From assembly GCA_903813345.2 (NCBI GenBank), contig CAIIXF020000003.1, positions 20,350,931 to 20,414,930 of the forward strand: a DNA stretch of 64,000 nucleotides, written 5' to 3'. The translations under genes were made by a program, and so were the position numbers. Of this stretch, positions 43,801 through 55,000 are shown in pieces; the first letter of the stretch is position 1; every line of letters begins with the position of its first letter. The stretch is from Owenia fusiformis (lineage: Eukaryota > Annelida > Polychaeta > Sabellida > Oweniidae). A model generated the notes under the pieces. That model was not told the origin of the DNA. It made no database searches and saw only the letters and a list, made by a program, of their open reading frames with translations.

Positions 43801-46800
43801 TGAATAGAAAAGTAACTTAACAACATACGAATTACAAGTGACTTTTTGATACCTATTATATTCGATCTTCCAAATTCAATTTTGCCATTCTTCCAGCTGA
43901 CCCAGAATGTTCGCCTTTCGTTTTCGTTCAGGACCCCGGGACAAGGTACTCTTGCAACAGATTGCTCAGCTGCAAACTGGTCCTTAATCATACAGTCATT
44001 ATTCTCATTTCCACCTACAATATCGCGTGTTTCACATGAAGTATACAGGGTGGCAAAATACAAAGGCACTATACATGTAATATAATTATAAGCAAATATT
44101 ATAATACAGAAAGTTCGTAAATATAAACTGAGTTTCAGTTGTAAATCAGTAAGCATCAAATAATTCTGTGATTTAGCCATGCCAACCAGTATGTAAATGT
44201 ACATGATATTAATGTTAGGGCATCATAATATTGTTGATGCATTTGGGAGTGCATTTCACTGACCTAATATAAGTTCATAAACTTTTCCCGTGTATGTATT
44301 CATTTTTGAGGTAAGGAGGATATGAGCGTCCATCTTAGCTACAAGTTGAAAGACAAAGCCTGTCTCCCATGAGATATCAACACCCACAAATTGATATTTG
44401 AAGTTGGGAGGGGTGTCCACAACCAAGGCACCTATGAACATACATGAAGTGTGAGTTGATATAAGGTATTACACATACATATAGCCAGCTATACCAGTAT
44501 ATTGTCACATTACTTATTTTTTATTATTTGAAATCAAAATGAATTATAGATGCAAGGAGTGAAATTCGTCAAATATTTTCTAATAAATGTATTAAGCTTT
44601 TAAAAATGTTAATGTTTGGTTCATATTTTAATGACTTTAAATAGACATACCTAGTTAATCATGCCACTTAATGAATATGAGGTTTTTCATAAGTTTCAAG
44701 GTAGAAAAAGAATTCACAAAATATTCAAATTCAGAAAGTAGAAATTTTGTGTATAAGCATTGCTGGCTGCAAAGTATAAGATCAAAAATCAAGCCATCGA
44801 TAATATTACAGTTTCCAAAGTGGTTTAGAATTCATTTTAAAATATCATGTTTTCGACCCATATAAAAATGGGAGCAGCGGTAGAATCATATTAACCTTAA
44901 ACAGACCGATTTATTTGCCTCTTTATTCAAAAATTATTTCTATCACCCTTTTGCCTTAGGAAAATACTGTTAAACCAAGGTGGGTTTGAAGTCACGAACA
45001 AGAGTTACAAACTCACCTGGAAGACCCAGTTTAAACAAGCCAGGTATCTGGTTACCATTGACAGAAAAGAGGGCAAGTGCCATTGGTCTGATAGGTTGTG
45101 TCACTTGATATGACATAAACGTATTCTGTCCACGAACGCTACCTCTTCCTACCTGTATAAACAGGTGTATGGTTAAAATATAACAAATGAGATCAAAAGT
45201 TGATCATTTCCACTTGCGTCTTTTTTAAAAATAGCAATAATTTAGCACAATTCATTTTTTTATCTTGAAATCTACTTCAATTTTGACAAAATAAACCACT
45301 CTATGAATGGCTAATTTAATTATACGTCAAGGGATAACGTACCTGCACGTTACCATTGGCCCATGAGATCCAAAATTGCCTGTATTCGTTTCCATTGAGG
45401 ATACTTTGAGTGGGTACTTCAACCCCCTTGGAACCAAGAGCAATTGTGCTGATCGAACTTGCCTGGTTACCACGTACACCTATGATCATTTGAATATTAA
45501 ATAAACAAATAGTGTAAGATCATCAAAGTATACCAGAGAAACAACAAGACGAAACACTACTGGATTAACATGGTTAAAGAGCCCATATTGATGCCCATGT
45601 TGATTCTGACCGAGATCACATTCACAACCATATGAGTGGCATAACAAATATCATTAACATACTGCTTATTGCCTAAACTTTGCCAGATCGGAAAATTAAA
45701 TGTCGGAAATATCATATTCATAATGTTATCCGAAGGGAAGTTTCTTGTTGTCCACCCCCTATGGCTTAGTGCCAGAGTCAAGGTTACCACTATCGCTTGG
45801 CTTCGGGTTCGATTCCTGGTTCAGACAAGTTTGTTTGTGCGTTATGTAATTCTGGGTGTTTGATTGAGTTGTTCACGACTCGTATAAAAGGCTGCGGTGT
45901 GTACTTGTATGTCTATGTACCCGTTTCTGGCTCTGTCTTCGAGTGTACAAATATGTAAAATACGGAATATACCAATGAGGTATTGCTCGCCAAATATGGC
46001 GGTAACCAAGATACAATACAATCAGGAAAATTAAAATTAGAAAATGATAAAGTTTACTATTCGGGAAATTAACCACTCGGGTTAAATACCAAGAATCAAA
46101 TGTTCTTTTGACATTGTTTAGCAACTAAGCAATAGTAGGTGACAACATCTTAACTTACCTAAACCAATCTCGTATACTTTGTTATCAGATCGTCCATATA
46201 TTTCCGATAGTAGGAGTCGTACCTCTAGCCAGGCTTTCACCTCAAATGTGAAGTAATCCTTTTGGAAAAGTGATACTTCGATCCATTCGAAAACAAAGGG
46301 ATCTGCAACTCTCACTATCAGGGCATCTGAAAACGGACATATAGCCTTTGGTTAAAACAGAATTTATCGCTAAAAGCTTAAGACTGAAGCTGTTCCTTCA
46401 GTGACATTAAAATGCGAATACTAGAAATGAGCGGGGTCATACCCCGGAGAGACGCAATGTAATTGGCAAAATAATTTTTCTGTTACTAAATCAGTTCCAT
46501 ACCTCTTTTAAATGACATCACAAAATTGACGAATTGTGAAACGCTTTCCTTGTAGCAGTCACTAACGTCAAAGTTTCTCAGATGTGGACGGTTTGAGTCG
46601 AAATCAAATGCATTGACATCTGCTATTGCTGAATTCTAAAGAAAAATGAAGGTGGTTGTAGCTACCTATAGGCCTGAAAATAACTTTACGATAAAGCGTA
46701 ACGATAACATCATTCTGCTTCATATTCAGGCATAAAAGTGGGTGTCATCGACTTAGGTTTTACTTGAAGCGAGGAAACGATTTGATCCCCCATATTGAAG

Positions 46801-49151
46801 TATTACAGGTCCATCTATCACGGACATATTTTAAAAGCTTACGTACAATATTTCGTCCTGCATCCAAAGGACTTCTTCAGTTACTGTGGCGGGAAATTTG
46901 ACAATACCACCAACTTTTGAGACGTTCCTCTCAAGTTTTATAGATTCGTCTGATTTAAATAAGTGCGTGCGAATACAGTTGAGAAACAAAGAAAGTGGTC
47001 AGTCATGGGATTTGAACCAGCAACCTCTTCACTAAAATATTGCTCATGTTATACTCACTCACCTGTAGACTAAGTGACAGTTTCATGGGCTCTTGGTAAG
47101 GTGTACCTTCATAATGTGTCTTTCTCACTGTCCAATTTCTCTAATAAAAAGAAATTGGGTATTTATGTGATTGTCAGTGAGTACATTTTAGATAGAATGG
47201 TTCACTAGCATCAGTAAGAAACACAACAAGCAAATCTAGAGGGAACCACAAATTACAATGACAACGTTTGGTTGTCAAAGTCCTGAAGTGGGTGTAAATT
47301 TTCAGTTAACTTTGGGTAATCTATAATAATCTTATTTAATAGCTTACAGATGCAATGTACCAGGTTTTTCCGAAGGTGAGAGGATCGTTGGAAGGTCCTG
47401 GCTTAACCAATTTGTCAACTGTGACTAAACCATCGCGGATGGTCTCCTATAAAAAATAATTATTACACATTAAGGCACAAATACACATCGATATAGCCTA
47501 AAAATACAGATATGCATTATTTTTTCTTAAGATGTACCAGATCGACAACATGTTAATTTTCATTATAGTATGGTTTACAGGCTATCGCGACTACCATGGT
47601 GTTATCGAACCACGTATTATATATTTTTGCTGGGAGTATTTCCATAATAACAAAAAGGAGCAGGCACGTTATTCGGTATTAAGTTTGAGTTGTCTAAAAA
47701 TAGCTTGTAAATAACGGACCTGCTTCTTTTCAAATAACAAAATGAATCAAGATGGGCAGAGAATGAACATAAAGAAATTAACTGATTTTAAGCAAACAAA
47801 TTCCCATCATCCCAAACAGTGATCTACATGTATCGTATAAGGAAGCAGTAAAACCCCTTCCCAACTATTCAGAAACAATTTAAAAAGAAAACAAGCCCAA
47901 TAACATCAAAAATACATGTAGTTGTGACATCGAAAATAGTTGTGATATTGAACAGTCGAAAGCCAGTCCCCGTATCTATAAAAGGGTCAATCCCCGTATG
48001 CATTTGGAATTCAAGATTTCCTCAAACAAAATTGAGACATACCTGTCCCATATGTGTGAATGATGAATCAATGACCACTAGTTTTTCTAGGTCAAGCGTA
48101 AGGCCTTCTATTATTGGAATCTCCATACCATTAGGTGTGAAGGTATCTGGAAGGCAATCTAGCTCAGATTCACCCAGATATATCCTGTAGACAACCTCTA
48201 TAACGTAAAGAACACAACACGTGACTTAATTTCCTCCATTTCAACCTTCAATCAACAACTCTGAATAAGTGCAGATATTCATTGATTGCATCCAACGGTA
48301 CGTTTCTTATAACCTTTGGTGATTTAATACCTTGCATCATGTTATTTTGTTAACTCTTTATTATCAAAGATGAAGTTAACAAATTACATCAGAATGAACA
48401 AAAAATTTCCTTTGAATGACTTAGACACTTACTGTTTTTGAAATCATACACACTATGCGACACTTCCGGATTTCCTTGTGCGTCTACTGCATCTGTTCTG
48501 CGTATCCTTACGATCTTTCTGTATTTGTCATAATTTATCTAGAAATATACTACACGCATAATATCTATATATAATATCTAATAAAAATGACCAAGGTTAT
48601 AAATCAGAGCCAGCCATTTATCAGTTAATTCAGCAAGTTTGTATTGTTTTTGTGACTTTTACGACATAGTCTGTTGAAGAAGCCCAACAGATGCCGTCTC
48701 TTGTATCATTTTCTTTCTCCTCTCTCCCGAACGAAGTATGTTCCATTTGTTTTTTTCATTTTATTTATCAACCATTTATTTAGAAAGAATTGGGAATAAG
48801 TAAAACAAAATACAGTTAGCATTTTATTTGTACAAGAACATATGCTTCTTATAATTTGTTATGTTTGGTTCTTCAAATACGTCTCAAGCCTGGTAGGACT
48901 TTTTATTAATGTACTTATTTCACGAAGAAAATTTTTCAATTGCTCGAAGGCATTTTAGAAGAGTTTGTAATAACATTAAATAACAAATACAATATAATGG
49001 AAAGAATATCACTTACAAATGCATAATGTACTTGTTTCGCTACAGGAACGATGATCTCGAGCATCGTCGAGAAATAGCTCGAGAAGTCCTGGCTTTGAAG
49101 TGTCGGTACAAGACACAAAAGAGTTGCGATGAACAGCAAGGAGATCTTCAT
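37879..49151 (-). CDS. Type I membrane protein: signal peptide, 2x FAMeT, 3x PAN/apple, about 1,050 aa
   Basis: Phase-compatible exons from 49151 downward: 49017-49151 (signal peptide ISLLFIATLLCLVPTLQS), 48433-48538, 48043-48197, 47348-47446, 47059-47140, 46843-46949, 46503-46635, 46159-46326, 45343-45479, 45017-45152, 44264-44431, 43853-44014, 43605-43715, 43242-43345, 43014-43071, 42646-42819, 42423-42508, about 42238-42309, 41899-42055, 40325-40564, 39690-39944, 38758-38959, 37879-37977. FAMeT domain 1 spans three exons from 46326 (FTFEVKAWLEVRLLLS, KVYEIGLG, FWISWANGNVQVG); domain 2 spans three from 44431 (KVYELIL, FWVSWKNGKIEFG). PAN modules keep CA..C, C.SF.YC and final C.[HY]Y. The last exon encodes a glycine/leucine-rich membrane span and KQRVA. 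Exon 18 limits and the phase into the last exon are unsettled. Likely extracellular recognition; ligand unknown. Confidence 0.8.
38165..38300. repeat. Foldback hairpin
   Basis: ATAATGGTTGATTC, ATCGTGTTTATACTC and GTATATGATATATTCAC are answered in inverse order after the centre GACTGAAGGGAACG. An almost perfect hairpin of about 135 bp next to the small TIR element; probably a MITE. Confidence 0.6.
38303..38547. mobile_element. 245-bp mini-element with internal GAGTTGTATA repeats
   Basis: Ends TTATTATCCCACCCTAATATT and TTAGGGTGGGATAATATTAA are inverse of each other. The interior holds five direct copies of (G)AGTTGTATA(C/T) at irregular spacing, the first two within a 20-bp exact repeat (ATCAAGTCGAAGAGTTGTAT). 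Located in the last intron of the FAMeT/PAN gene. Confidence 0.55.
39024..39562. mobile_element. TIR element, 0.54 kb, with AAATA duplication
   Basis: GCATGGGCTTTCAACTAGAA at the left is the exact inverse of the right end, and the match continues about 15 bp further. Both flanks show AAATA. No coding capacity. A short related hairpin (CCATGGGCTTTCAACAAAAGCCCATGG) occurs at about 53490 in SELENON intron 2. Confidence 0.6.
40690..41640 (-). mobile_element. 5'-truncated LINE (CR1/L2-like), reverse transcriptase end
   Basis: On the - strand: LNWPTLESRR, FMFKIVNGTSPPYV, NRFSTSAIPAAISNWSNLP, NLTRVQEIVLNKVRADL and CTCGKPQTLKHFLFQC, the conserved C-terminal segment of non-LTR reverse transcriptases ending in a CxC...H...C knuckle. 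One frameshift splits it near 41230. The 3' tail ends in ATAAATTTAATAATAAAAAATAAA. It lies in an intron between two PAN exons, in gene orientation. The 5' RT core and endonuclease are absent. Confidence 0.75.
43383..43563. repeat. Short tandem duplication in a FAMeT/PAN gene intron
   Basis: GTGTAAACAATCGGACCATTTATTATATATGTGCAAATTGTAAACAAAAT recurs about 115 bp later with few changes. Confidence 0.5.
45757..45830 (+). tRNA. tRNA-like sequence (possible SINE head)
   Basis: An A-box-like TGGCTTAGTGCCAG and a perfect B box GGTTCGATTCC (45803-45813) are spaced as in a tRNA. The acceptor stem is not clearly paired. Lies in an intron, antisense to the gene. Confidence 0.35.
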
Positions 49152-52079
49152 AATGCTAAAATCAAAAATCGTAATTCATTATTTGCCTTTCGTATCAAAA
49201 ACCATGACCTGGTTAAGGACATTAGCAATAAACCAAACACAGCAGAAACTACCAAGGAAATAGGTGAATGTGAAGACATAAAAGTCGTGGCTTTATGTTG
49301 CCCTTTGCACTATTCCAATATATAAATACCTAGATCGATAGAAAATATGATATGGATAGAACGTGACTGCCCTGAAGATTTGCAAGTTGCTGAGGCTGAT
49401 CGAGTTTTTTTAATTTCTTATTTGATTATTCATTGTGATATGGGTGATCAATGTCATATATCCTGAGGGTTTATAAACTAATCTATTTACTAAAATTAGA
49501 TATAGTTATGATGAATTGTAAAATGCCATAAACCCCAATCAGAAACATTGAGCACTATCACCACAGCCCATTACATATATAATCTGGGCCTAATTGAACC
49601 TTACTAGTCTATTCATTCAATTATTTAAATTAAAATATTCAATTATGAATTGCTACAGAAGTGATCATGATACATAATACACTGACTGGATCGTTTCATT
49701 TGATCTATGAGTTTTGCTTGGTTCAGGTAGTATTCCTACATATCTCCTCTAAGAGAGAAGAGCGCTCAGTGCTCGTGCGTACAAATGCACCTATGTGTGT
49801 TTCCTGTTTATCTAGTTTTTTTTGTTTTCTCTAAAACACCTAAAATCATTCCGATCTAATTAACTAATTTTAAAGACGTACCTGGATTTGGACACCGCTT
49901 TAGTCACTACTGCGTCTCAATGATGCGTAACGGCGATGCGTAGTGTGATTCCTTAATTATTCAGGTCGGTCTAACTCGAAATGCGAAAAAAACATTAGAA
50001 GCTATTTTATTCTAACCTGACCTATTATCTGATAGATACTTTAATTGATTATTCAAAACAATGGTGCCAATATGTCCAAGGTTATTTAAGATACACGAGT
50101 CACTTCATGACACTTCCCTTATCTACACTTATTAAATCTAAAATATACAAAGCAGAAAGGGGTATTTTTTAATAAAATAAACACACTTTAACCCTGATAA
50201 ACAATATAAGCTAATCAAACCATCGTACTTATAACGGCGGTGAGTCGAAATTATGTTTTATTTGACCATTTAGATTCGAAGGAATCATATTAACGTATTA
50301 ATTTTTTATGAAAGCTTTCGTCATTATTAAATTATTTCGTCCATTGGGGCATCCTAGTAAAACATTTTGTGTTTACGAACTCTTTATTTTTTTCACAATT
50401 GTATATTGTTTGGTGAGAATTACTCCAAATATAAATGAGTTTATCAATATAGACTCCAATGTCTACAATTATCTACATCATTTGTCAATGATTAAACCAG
50501 CTCATATCGTAACTTTATCGAAGTGTCACTATCTAGTGACATTGTTTTAACTTCATTTGATTATAGTTTTTACTTAATAAAACACTTTTTGACGAGAGTG
50601 AGCACAATCTGTGTTTTCGTATTATAACTATCAAACTGCTGTACTATTCTTCAAAATGACAGACATGTGTCAAAATTGTTTTTCACGTACTCTAACGTCA
50701 ACGTATATCATGAGAACCTTTTTGGGTATATGAGAAGCATTCGATACTGTAAAACATCATCATCCATGATTATAAGTTTGCATTGTTTACAAATGTAGAG
50801 ATAGGGGGTCATGAGTGATTCGAAATTTGTGTTCCTACAAGCACAAAACTTGTATAAGTAAAGTTTTTCGGCTCTTGGATAGCACATTTTTTTCCTTTAA
50901 TTCTTATGTTTATAGAAATACATTTACAACAAAACTTTTTATGTTGAGCCAAAAAGGTAGAGTTTTGTTTATTTGTATAAATATTGTAAAATAAAGCTTG
51001 AGAGCATAAATACTCAACTATCTTTTATGAAGCTGTAGTGTTCTACACTCCCCTCCATACGTTTTGGCAACCATTTTCCCCATAAGCTAACGTGTAAAGG
51101 GCCTCTATGTTTGTATTTTTATTTTCATAAACTGCAATGGAAAAACTGATCATGAAGTGTAGGTACATGCGCCCTTTGATAGGTAAAAGTAAGGATGAGA
51201 AAACTAAATAGACTTTTTTGGCTCCATAGTACAAGGTGGTTCAAAAAATGTGAACCCCTGCGACAGGCTATATTTTCCTTAATACATGCATAAATTGGCT
51301 TATATTATCACATCTTGTAGAGAAAGAATTGCAAATGTTGAAGTTCACATTTTATCGATTTTCAGTGATGTTTGGTTAGGGCTTATAATTTCTGCAAATT
51401 TCAAGACTATGAAAAACGTATTGTACCAATAGAAATTTTAGACCTTCCTCTACAATATGTGAAAATATGAAAGGATTCCTGCAGGTAATGAAGGAAATAT
51501 AGCCTGTTGCAATAGTTCACTTTTTGGACCACCCTGTATATTGACGTAATTTTATTTTAAATTATAACAAATGCTTTTTACCGATAAGGCGCTAACAACC
51601 GCCAATAGCTGACTACGGGAGCTACCCCGTACACCCTCTGGATATTAAGAATTAGATTGCTAGATAGTCTTGATATCTCAAGGAACATCCCAACTTCAGG
51701 ACAGATGCATATTTTCACAGCAGAATTAACAGCTGCGCCGTTAGTAGGTCATATTGCCCTAGTAGAAAATATCGTCTGTTCATTTGGAATATTGTTTAAA
51801 ATCCCTTTCTAAAAGAAGTGTTATATCTATTACATATTTATACACTTTAGTGTCTTCATTTAGTTTTAGTTTTTCATTTAATAATTTTACGGCTTCATCA
51901 ATTTTTACTTTTAACACACAGTCCCTATCTACTGTTTATCAGAAAGGATATTCCTTATGATATGATAACATGTATTCTTATATCTTCGATTCAGATACCA
52001 TACGTGTATCAGTATAGGTAAATTTGGAATGCATCACAATAACTAATCGGTATGGGTCGACTAGAGTAACATTACCAAT
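49152..52079. other. Divergent intergenic region between the FAMeT/PAN and SELENON genes
   Basis: 2.9 kb that must hold both promoters. No CpG-rich block or clear TATA could be assigned to either start. The only structured feature is the MITE at 51232-51536. Confidence 0.45.
51232..51536. mobile_element. Mariner-type MITE, 305 bp
   Basis: TA-flanked. CAAGGTGGTTCAAAAAATGTGAAC at the left is mirrored by GTTCACTTTTTGGACCACCCTG, continuing with AGGCTATATTTCCTT inside. No coding capacity. Confidence 0.65.
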
Positions 52080-55000
52080 ATGGCCGCAACCAAGGATCCA
52101 CCCGATCCTAAACTTAATCCCCCTAAAGCAAAAACACAATCAAATAGTTTTACATACTTGTTATTTTTCATTACTGGAATAATTGCGTCGATCCTCGTAT
52201 TGAAATATGGAGACATTTCAACAGCGGCTACTGTGAAAGATCGAAGTGAACTGAAGGAGATCCTTGGTGAGGAGGGAAGTATTGTATTCAATGCGATCGA
52301 TCAGGACGGTGATTTTACTTTAACACCTGCAGAGTTTGTCAACATTGTTGAGAGACTAACGGGAAAGGTAATGTATGCATGGCTACATCTAAATCTTAGG
52401 TATTATCTGTTAAATGAAAAAACTGAAATGGGAGCTCGATGAAGGGTACCACAGCAAAGCAATTCGTTGTGAGCTCAATTGTTTCGAAATTCCAGCATGC
52501 GCAGATTATTTCGATTAGTTGAGAGCTCGAGTTCTTATATAATCAACGACCAGTTTAACCATGTGATCGATGCATTAACTTCGAATGTTTTTCGGAAAAG
52601 TTTCCATGTCATGGGTTCAGAATACTGTTGCGTAAATAGACATACCTACCATTAAATTCTAATGAGGCGGATCTGGGAACCAACAAGGGGGGGGGGGTCA
52701 AACTTCTGGTCGGAGAAAAAAACTTTGAAATTTTGAGGCCCATTTTCTTCAAAATTTGGCTTAAAATTAAAGAATAAGGCCTTAGAAGGCCCATTTATGA
52801 CCAAAAATGCCCACTTTTGGGGCCCTAAGGCCTTTTTTGGCTTAAATTCTTTTTTGGCCCACCCCTGCCCCTCCCAGATCCGCCAATGGGGTATATCCTT
52901 TTCCACCTTCCCACCACTTTTAGTTACCACCAGGGCCAAGGATTAGACGAGTAGATCTAGAGAATACGGATGAAGCTGTAGTCGAACTGAGGGCAACATT
53001 CGAGCCAATGTCGCTGGAAACCCTTAGGAGTGCGTCGGACGAATACAAACCAAGTTTCTGGGTCAGTTTTTGTCACAAGTTGAATAAATGCATCTTATGC
53101 ATATAATTTTTAGTTTGAAGTAATTCTCGCTTGTTGAAAAATTTCTAACAGAGTTTCTTTGGTAATTGAGTGTCAAAGATGCTGCTGTTCCCAGCCATAG
53201 ATACTTATATAGCTGGTTTTCTATGATATATATTTTAAACAAGCTCGTTTCGTAATCGTAAGATATTTGGACCTAAAACATGTATGACATATTATTTTCT
53301 TCAAACAAAAAGCATCATACTGTGTATCAAAATCAAAATTGCCAGCATAGTATTCAAAAGACATGAGTATAATGATTCCCGTTGACACCAACGTGAATTT
53401 GCAAATTCCCCGTTTTAAACACGAATCTCTGAAGCTGAACTGGTATCTGAAATAGACAAATTAGCGCTTGTTTGTATGTGCGCTATACCATGGGCTTTCA
53501 ACAAAAGCCCATGGCTATACACATTACTATATATTGATTCATGTACTTTCCGTTCACAGTTACGTTGTGAAAAACATTGCAAACTTAAACTCTCTATTGT
53601 CTTGCTAAGAAACGTCATTAAAGCATATGAAAATAAATTATCTCCCAAATTGCACATTATGTCTACGACTTTTACAGACTGACTCAAAGACTCTCTCGGG
53701 GATTCGAAAATGGGAAACTGTCAGCCAAGAAACAAAACTTTTTACAACGGCAGAAATGTCAGCATTTTTGCCCGATTCTAAAAACCCTCAAGTCGGCAAA
53801 CCATGGCGCCTATACGAGGGGTATACAAAGAATATGTTTGAACCCCTGTCTCATGAGCGATATCTACCTCCAAAGATAGTGGACGCTAACGAGGCCTTCT
53901 TAAATGAACTTCTACTTATGTTCCATCCCCGCCCTTTTACCCAGATGAGGTTTGACCCAAACGGAGGCGTGGCTGTAGTGAGGGCAGAATCCGAGAAATG
54001 GCTTGACATCTGGTTTAGGTACTACATCCATATTCAATTTCTTCTGTTCAGTATTAAAATCTAATTGTTTGAGTTGGTCATTTGAAAAATCAGGTTTGTC
54101 AAACATTCTTAATTACTTGGCCTTTTTGGGCATTACTTGGCCTTTTGGGACTTTTTTGACAAGTTTTGGTCGAGATTCAAATTTCTCCCAAACTTATGAT
54201 TGAATAACAATTTTGTAACTTACACTATCGATGGTTAGCATTATTTTCCGTAAAGTCTATTTAACGTTTTCCAAGAAGTGCCAAAATACGTTTAGCGAGA
54301 GGACTTCATAGAAGCTTTAAACGGCAATAAATTCGATCAAGAGGCGACCAATATTTGAGCATAGATATGCATTCAAAAAGATTAATTTACTCATATACTG
54401 TATTACAGCTGTAGTATAATGTCCCAGTTATGTTACCAGTGGATCATTCTGATACTCATCACATCTTTCTGTCTTCAACCAGAAATATCATACTAGTGTG
54501 AAGCTAATAGAAGGCCATGATTTCTCACGATGCCAGTGGAGCAGTTCATGAAAGGTGGTGATATCGGTGCCACCCGGTCTCGTATTGATATTTTATCATC
54601 TATTGTAGGTTCCATGCAGAATTCCAACTAAACGAAGCCCCAGCGTTGCCATTTTGGTTTACCCCTGCCCAGTTCACTGGAAACATTGTCATCTCCAAAG
54701 ATGGGAGTAGTGTTAAACACTTTCATCTTTACGTACCAAGTGATAGGAAGCTGAATATAGGAAAGTATACATTTACGCAATTGCAACGGTCGATTGGTAG
54801 GGGTGGATCTAAAAATCAAGAGGCAGGGCTCGAATTGTGAAATTGTTGGCCCTTTATCTAAAAAGGTGCATGTGCAGTATGGCAAGTGTCTATATTTTAG
54901 ACGGTCATATCTTTCACCATGAGTACTTTCTGGGCATAAATACAGTGGTTTTTATTAAAACCATATGTTTTCTTTCAAGTGAAGTCCCCATGATGATAAA

